Part shown: one piece after another, positions 58,889 through 64,000 of the stretch
How positions within the stretch are numbered: position 1 is the stretch's first letter
Layout: every line of letters starts with the position of its first letter
From: Cotesia glomerata
Lineage: Eukaryota > Arthropoda > Insecta > Hymenoptera > Braconidae
NCBI RefSeq assembly: GCF_020080835.1
Contig: NC_058162.1
Location: 1,364,001-1,428,000, forward strand
Reading direction: 5' to 3'
DNA length: 64,000 nt
The notes under the pieces: generated by a model
The model's database searches: none
Seen by the model: the letters and a program-made list of their open reading frames with translations, nothing else
Told to the model about the DNA's origin: nothing
Position numbers and translations under genes: made by a program

Positions 58889-59596
58889 ATTTTTGTGCCT
58901 TTTCATGGTTTCATATCATTCTCACCAATAGTCAATTTATGATGATAAGTATTTAGGCTGCATTCGAAAATACTCTATCTCTAAATACATAATTAAGAAA
59001 TGACCTTGTATCTCGTGAACTATTGACATTTTTAAAGATATAAGGTCATCCCGATGATATACTCATCAAGACCTTTCATTTGAATACCCACATCAATTTT
59101 TCATATATTTTATATATTTATATATATTATATATATGAATATATGAAAATATATCAAAATGCATGTGGGTACTCAAATGAAAGCTCTTGATGAGTGTAAC
59201 ATGGGGATGAGCTTATATTTTTAAAAATGTCAATAGTTAAGAAAGTACAGTGTAATTTAACAAATATCTTGTGAACTATTGACATTTTTAAAGATATAAG
59301 TTCATCCCGATGTTTCACTCATCAAGACCTTTTATTTGAATACCCACATCAATTTTTCATATATTTATATATATTATATATATGTATATATGAAAAATAT
59401 ATGAAAATGCATGTGGGTACTCAAATGAAAGCTCTTAATGAGTGTAACATCGGGATGAGCTTATATCTTTAAAAACGTCAATAGTTAAGAAAATACAGTG
59501 CAATTTAAAAAAAATTCATTATTTAATAAAGCATAATTTTATTTATTTATAGTTCACAAGTCACGGCAGTCACATAGTGACTGCAATGGTTGCTAG
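58889..59596 (+). mobile_element. Non-autonomous Helitron, two snap-back units, perfect 3' end
   Basis: The 5' terminus is missing; the match begins at ATTTTTGTGCCTTTTCATGG. Snap-back units lie at about 59021-59235 and 59277-59484. The 3' end is the best in the window: stem GCAGTCAC (59566-59573), loop ATA, stem GTGACTGC (59577-59584), eight bases AATGGTTG, then CTAG (59593-59596) followed by T. This geometry is diagnostic of Helitron 3' ends. Confidence 0.85.
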
Positions 59597-59599
59597 TAA

Positions 59600-60830
59600 T
59601 AATAAATAATACTTGTATCAAAGAGTTACTTAATATTGAATAACCCTGATGCTATTGAAAGCTCTTTAATTTAGATTATAATTCAAAAAATTCAATAGAA
59701 ATAAAATTTTTATAAATGTCAATTAGTCCGTTTTTTTTGCAGGTGTATGTATAAGTAGTCACGATATCTTCCGAAAGACTTGTTGAATCGAATTGCTCTT
59801 TTTAAAATATATCTTTAGATTTCTGGAAGATAGAGAGCTCTATTGAATATCATCACTGTAATCTTTATTCATATCAAGTATTTATAAATCATAACCTTAT
59901 ATTAAATTTTTCTGTGAACAATTAGACAGAAAAAAAAATTAAATTGAATTAAGAAAATTATTTATTGATCCAGATTAATTAATAGTACAGTAAAAATAGT
60001 AAATTTTAAATTTTAAATTTAGCCAAACATTTATACAAGAGATTTCGCGCATAAATTTATCTTTTAAATTCAATGTTTATTTACAGTACAGCCCGATCTA
60101 TATTGCAATAATATATTTTTACGAGAGGATTTATTTATATTTACATGGCGAATTATTAGAGGCTAGTAAAAAATCCGAGCGTGTGTAAGACAGAAGAAAT
60201 GTATAGGGATTTTTAAAGCGAATAGGATACTCTTTTGTAAACTAATCTTTACGGATTGAGGTGCTTTGGGATTGGATTTTTAACAGATAAAACGTTATTT
60301 ATCGTGTAGTGATTCCAATCGGTTTTTTTCTCCCGCGTCTCCGTAACTTCTTTTTTTATCACTCTTTTTTCACTCACTTCCACTGGTTTTCTTTTTCTAT
60401 CGGCGGGCTTCACTTGCGTGTTAGCCAACACAAAGGAAAGGAGTGTAAGGATGAGATGGTCATGCAGCTGTAGTGATTTTATTCGACAGACTGAAAGTGT
60501 CCAAATACTCCGACTCGCTTATCGAAGCTTTGTTGACTTTATCTTTCTCCTATAAAGCTTTTTTTCTTCCTCAATTGATTTAAGCTTCAATCTTTCAAAC
60601 ATTTAGTAGAAATTTTTAATTAGGTTCAATTTATTATTTTTTTAAGACCTACTTCATACATTTTTTCAATGTATACTACAATATTTATGTTACTTTTTCA
60701 GAAAATTTCTGCTAGTCATTAAACCTACAAAATTTTTCACCTGACTAATTTTTTTTTTTTCTTAAACAAATATTTATTTTAAAAATTACTCTTTTATTGA
60801 AAAAATTTTTTACAATAATTTATTTAATAG
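59600..60830. other. No gene recognised; one lysine-rich open frame
   Basis: The minus-strand frame 60249-60431 (60 codons, beginning M-L-A-N-T-Q-V-K-P-A-D) is lysine/glutamate-rich and cannot be tied to a family. The remaining sequence is AT-rich. Confidence 0.4.
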
Positions 60831-60833
60831 AAA

Positions 60834-61247
60834 CTAGCAACCTTGAAGTCACTATGCGACTGCCGTGACTTGTGAATTGTAAATAAAAATAAATTTTGCT
60901 TTATTAAATAATGAATTTTATTGAATTGCACTGTACTTTCTTAAATATTGATCTTTTTAAAAATATAAGCTCATCCCGATGTTACACTCATCAAGAGCTT
61001 TCATTTGAGTACCCACATGTATTTTCATATATTTTTCATATATACATATACATAATATATATAAATATATGAAAAATTGATGTGGGTACTCAAATGAAAG
61101 GTTTTGATGAGTATAACACCGGGATGAGTTTATATCTTTAAAAATGTCAATAGTTCACAAGATACAAGGTCATTTTTTAATTATGTATCAAAACCTATTT
61201 TATCATATAAATACGCTATATTTTGCTTATTCTCTTAATAATATAGA
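60834..61247 (-). mobile_element. Compact complete Helitron, one snap-back unit
   Basis: Both ends are present in 414 bp. CTAG lies at 60834-60837 after an A, and CAACCTTGAAGTCACTATGC carries the 3' hairpin with one mismatch. One snap-back unit lies at about 60946-61153. The 5' end closes as CTCTTAATAATATAGA at 61247, followed by T. On the minus strand this is A|TC...CTAG|T. It is the smallest complete copy and shows that one snap-back unit is enough for a complete element. Confidence 0.85.
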
Positions 61248-61249
61248 TT

Positions 61250-63215
61250 ATTATTACTTAATATAAAAAATAAAAAATTTTTTTAAACTCCGAACTAAAA
61301 AAAGCAAATAAAAATTGTCTTCTATCAATCTTGAATTCTCCAAGCTCGGGTATGTAACACAATCCATAAAATTAAAGATTTAAGATTCAAGATTGAACTG
61401 AGCGTTTGTTAGTTAGGAGTTCTTGTGGATGCATTTTTTCTCAGGTAACCCTTTATTTTTGGTTAATTTTTTTAAACTCTTATTCTTTTATACTTTTTCA
61501 GGACGAGTGTGTTGTTACCGATGTTGCTTTTTTGGTCGTTTCTGACCTGGGGATATCATTTACAACTTAAAGCTTATACGTTTCACACTGTCTTCCTTAG
61601 CCTTAGCCTTTACTTTTACGATACTGTTAAACTTTCGGCACATAACATTTCGAACGATTCATACATATAAATAACCCCCTTATGTACCGACTCGGGCTTT
61701 CAATAAACTTTCCCGTTTAAAGACCTTTGAATTAATAAAATACATCAATTGATAACATCACTTTGGAGAAAAAGTTACCACTTTTGTTGAATTGAATTGG
61801 TATTATTTTTATTTTACAAGAACTTATTTGTTCTTTCATAATTGGACTTAAGAATTTTACAATAATATATAAAGAAAAGTAATAAAATACTTTTACATCT
61901 TTAAAACTTATCCAAACCAATTAAGAAAAAAGTTCTTTAAGATATTTTGCTTATAAGCTTGTAAAGTGCTTATAAAATTTATTTTTATTAATATTCATTA
62001 AAGAGCATAATTGAGAAGAAAAAAAAAAAAAAAAAGTGTAGAGTTTTATCCTGTTAAATAAAAGGACCCGAACTTAAACTACAGAACGAGGTTAGTGAAA
62101 TTAACGACAATACAAAAGGCTCTCGCGTCCTTAAATTCCACACTTGCACCTTTTCTTAACCACACATTACAACTCCCCCAACAACTGGACAATCCTCTCA
62201 CGTGGCCCCTTCCATTTCCTATCCCAGACAATTCACCTTTTCACTAGCGAATTAATGGTTGGATTTATAAACGAGTCTATTATTCACAAGCATCAGTGTT
62301 GAAAGCCACATAGAGCAATCCAGAACACTGAAAGAATACCAAAAGATAAACAAGTCCCCTCTGCACCTTTTTTTTTATTCTTCATCATTTCTTCTTTGCT
62401 TATCCCGGTCTATCGCAACGAGCTTATTATATATTCATTCTGCTCTCTTTATTGCTCTGCAGACTTTATTAAATATTTAATTAAAAATTCACGTCTCTCA
62501 TCTGCTCTACACACCATTGCTTCCTGATTATTTTATTATTTATCTATTATTTTCTGATGAGCAAATAAGTCTAATAAAAATTAACCGGTCATTTTTTTTA
62601 GAGCCAACCAATAATTAATTAATTTAAAATTCAAATTATTTTTAAATATTTATTAAAAATTTAAGGAAACATTTTTTTTTGACAAATTTTATGAAGTAAA
62701 TTTTTTTTTATTAATTAAAATAATTTTATTTTTAAATAAAAATACCAAAAAAATAAATGAATTAATCAACTATACCAAGAGCGTATCAAAAACTTGTAGA
62801 ATAAAAATAAATATACAAAGCTTTTGTTTCGGATAAAAATTCTGTTTGCTTTTTAGATTTTTATTTTCGATTATTTATTCGCTCAACACATATGTTTCTA
62901 TTTTATATTTGTTTCATATCGCTGATAAACGAGTTTTTGACGCGTGAGTTTTGTATTTTGATTTTCCAAACTTTATATTCTATTCTTCTATATCATATAT
63001 CCTATAAATCAATCGTTACTCAATCAACCTAACTTAATGGACATATCAACTGAACAAGCGCGTGACAAAATTAATGAATTTATCAACGATATTTTAAGTG
63101 ACTTATAATCAAGTGATTTAGTTATTTTATTTCAATTTTTTAGAAAGTTTTCTTCAATTTTAATGAAAAAATTTTTTTTTCTAAATTAAAACCATATATA
63201 TTGTATTTTTAAATA
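61250..63215. other. No gene recognised
   Basis: AT-rich with pyrimidine-rich patches at about 62100-62520. No open frame of note, RNA gene or element end was seen. Confidence 0.5.
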
Positions 63216-63220
63216 GACCA

Positions 63221-64000
63221 ATTTGTGCCTTTTCAATATTTCATATCATTCTCACCAATAGTCTATTTATTATGATAAGTATTTAGGCTGCACTTGAAAA
63301 TGCTCTATCGAAAGATACCTAATTAAGAAATTACCTTGTATCTTGTAAACTATTGACATTTTTAAAGATATAAGCTCATCCCGATGTTACACACGTCGAG
63401 AGCTTTCATTTGAGTACCCACATCAATTTTTCATATATTTATATATATATTATATATATGTATATATGAAAAATATATCAAAATGCATGTGGGTACTCAA
63501 ATGAAAGCTCTTCATGAGCGTAATATCGGGATGAGCTTATATCTTTAAAAATATCAATATTTAAGAAAGTACAGTGCAATTTGACATAATTAAGAAACTA
63601 CCTTGTATCTTATAAACTATTGATATTTTTAAAGTTATAAGCTCATCCCGATGTTACACTCATCAAGACCTTTCATTTGAGTACCCACATCGATTTTTCA
63701 TATATTTCATATATTTATATATATTATATATGTGTATATATGAAAAATATATGAAAAATGCATGTGGGTACTCAAATGAAAGCTCTTGATAAGCGTAATA
63801 TCGGGATGAGCTTATATCTTTAAAAATATCAATATTTAAGAAAGTACAGTGCAATTTGACATAATTAAGAAACTACCTTGTATTTTATAAACTATTGATA
63901 TTTTTAAAGTTATAAGCTCATCCCGATGTTACACTCATCAAGACCTTTTATTTGAGTACCCACATCGATTTTTCATACATTTCATATATTTATATATATT
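63221..64000 (+). mobile_element. Non-autonomous Helitron, at least three snap-back units, runs off the edge
   Basis: Starts at ATTTGTGCCTTTTCAATATT; the TC end is missing, as in 58889-59596. Snap-back units lie at about 63351-63560 and 63618-63834, and a third begins at 63893 and is cut by the window end. Units two and three share GACATAATTAAGAAACTACC leaders, so they look like a recent tandem duplication. The 3' end lies outside the window. The frame at 63663-63854 is an arm read-through. Confidence 0.8.

Overview
The window is strongly A+T-rich eukaryotic DNA with no long protein-coding gene. The longest open frames (about 150 codons) are low-complexity or transposon-derived. A+T richness, AT-rich satellites, tRNA-headed retroposons, TA- and TTAA-flanked miniature transposons and many Helitrons suggest an arthropod, most likely an insect; a parasitoid hymenopteran would fit, but the species cannot be read from this DNA. 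The window is best read as an intergenic or intronic transposon graveyard. All calls are from reading by eye; no alignment or database search was run.

The dominant system is a non-autonomous Helitron family seen in about a dozen places. Its 5' end begins TCTATATTATTAAGAGAA. Its 3' end carries a perfect short hairpin (GCAGTCAC-ATA-GTGACTGC) eight bases before a terminal CTAG, and the copies with readable ends lie between A and T. Between these ends sit one to three snap-back units of about 200-300 bp. Each unit has two long complementary arms, both carrying ATTTGAGTACCCACAT, around a TA-rich apex. Copies lie at 1-14 (end only), 5712-6299, 9502-10429, 17008-17380, 31998-32892, 38237-38690, 48519-49444, 52138-52923, 58889-59596, 60834-61247 and 63221-64000 (runs off the edge). 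A variant 5' end is at 34790 and a lone 3' end at 36729.

A second family has a roughly 310-320 bp unit in tandem (2025-2612; 14145-15106) and as single copies (16610-16870; 39920-40190). Its best conserved segment, GCGCCACCTRTTGG, fits the core of a CTCF site.

Other elements are: a three-level nest at 29036-30990 (a TA-flanked outer element holding a 271-bp foldback and a 909-bp TTAA-flanked element); another TTAA element at 35161-35611; a tRNA-headed SINE at 28189-28859 with a perfect 16-bp target duplication; a 1.1-kb CACGGAG-ended element at 18792-19907 with repeated GGATCGTGAT palindromes and a short SAM-like frame; foldbacks at 6501-6638, 23361-23913 and 25323-25652; and a hammerhead ribozyme motif on the minus strand at 23916-23973, of the short-stem-III type known from Penelope-like elements.

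Possible host coding sequence is limited to weak candidates: two exon-like open segments at 5112-5221 and 5296-5475 (+), and a 66-codon frame at 42498-42698 (-). The remaining stretches are listed with what they hold, mostly simple sequence and unrecognised AT-rich DNA.
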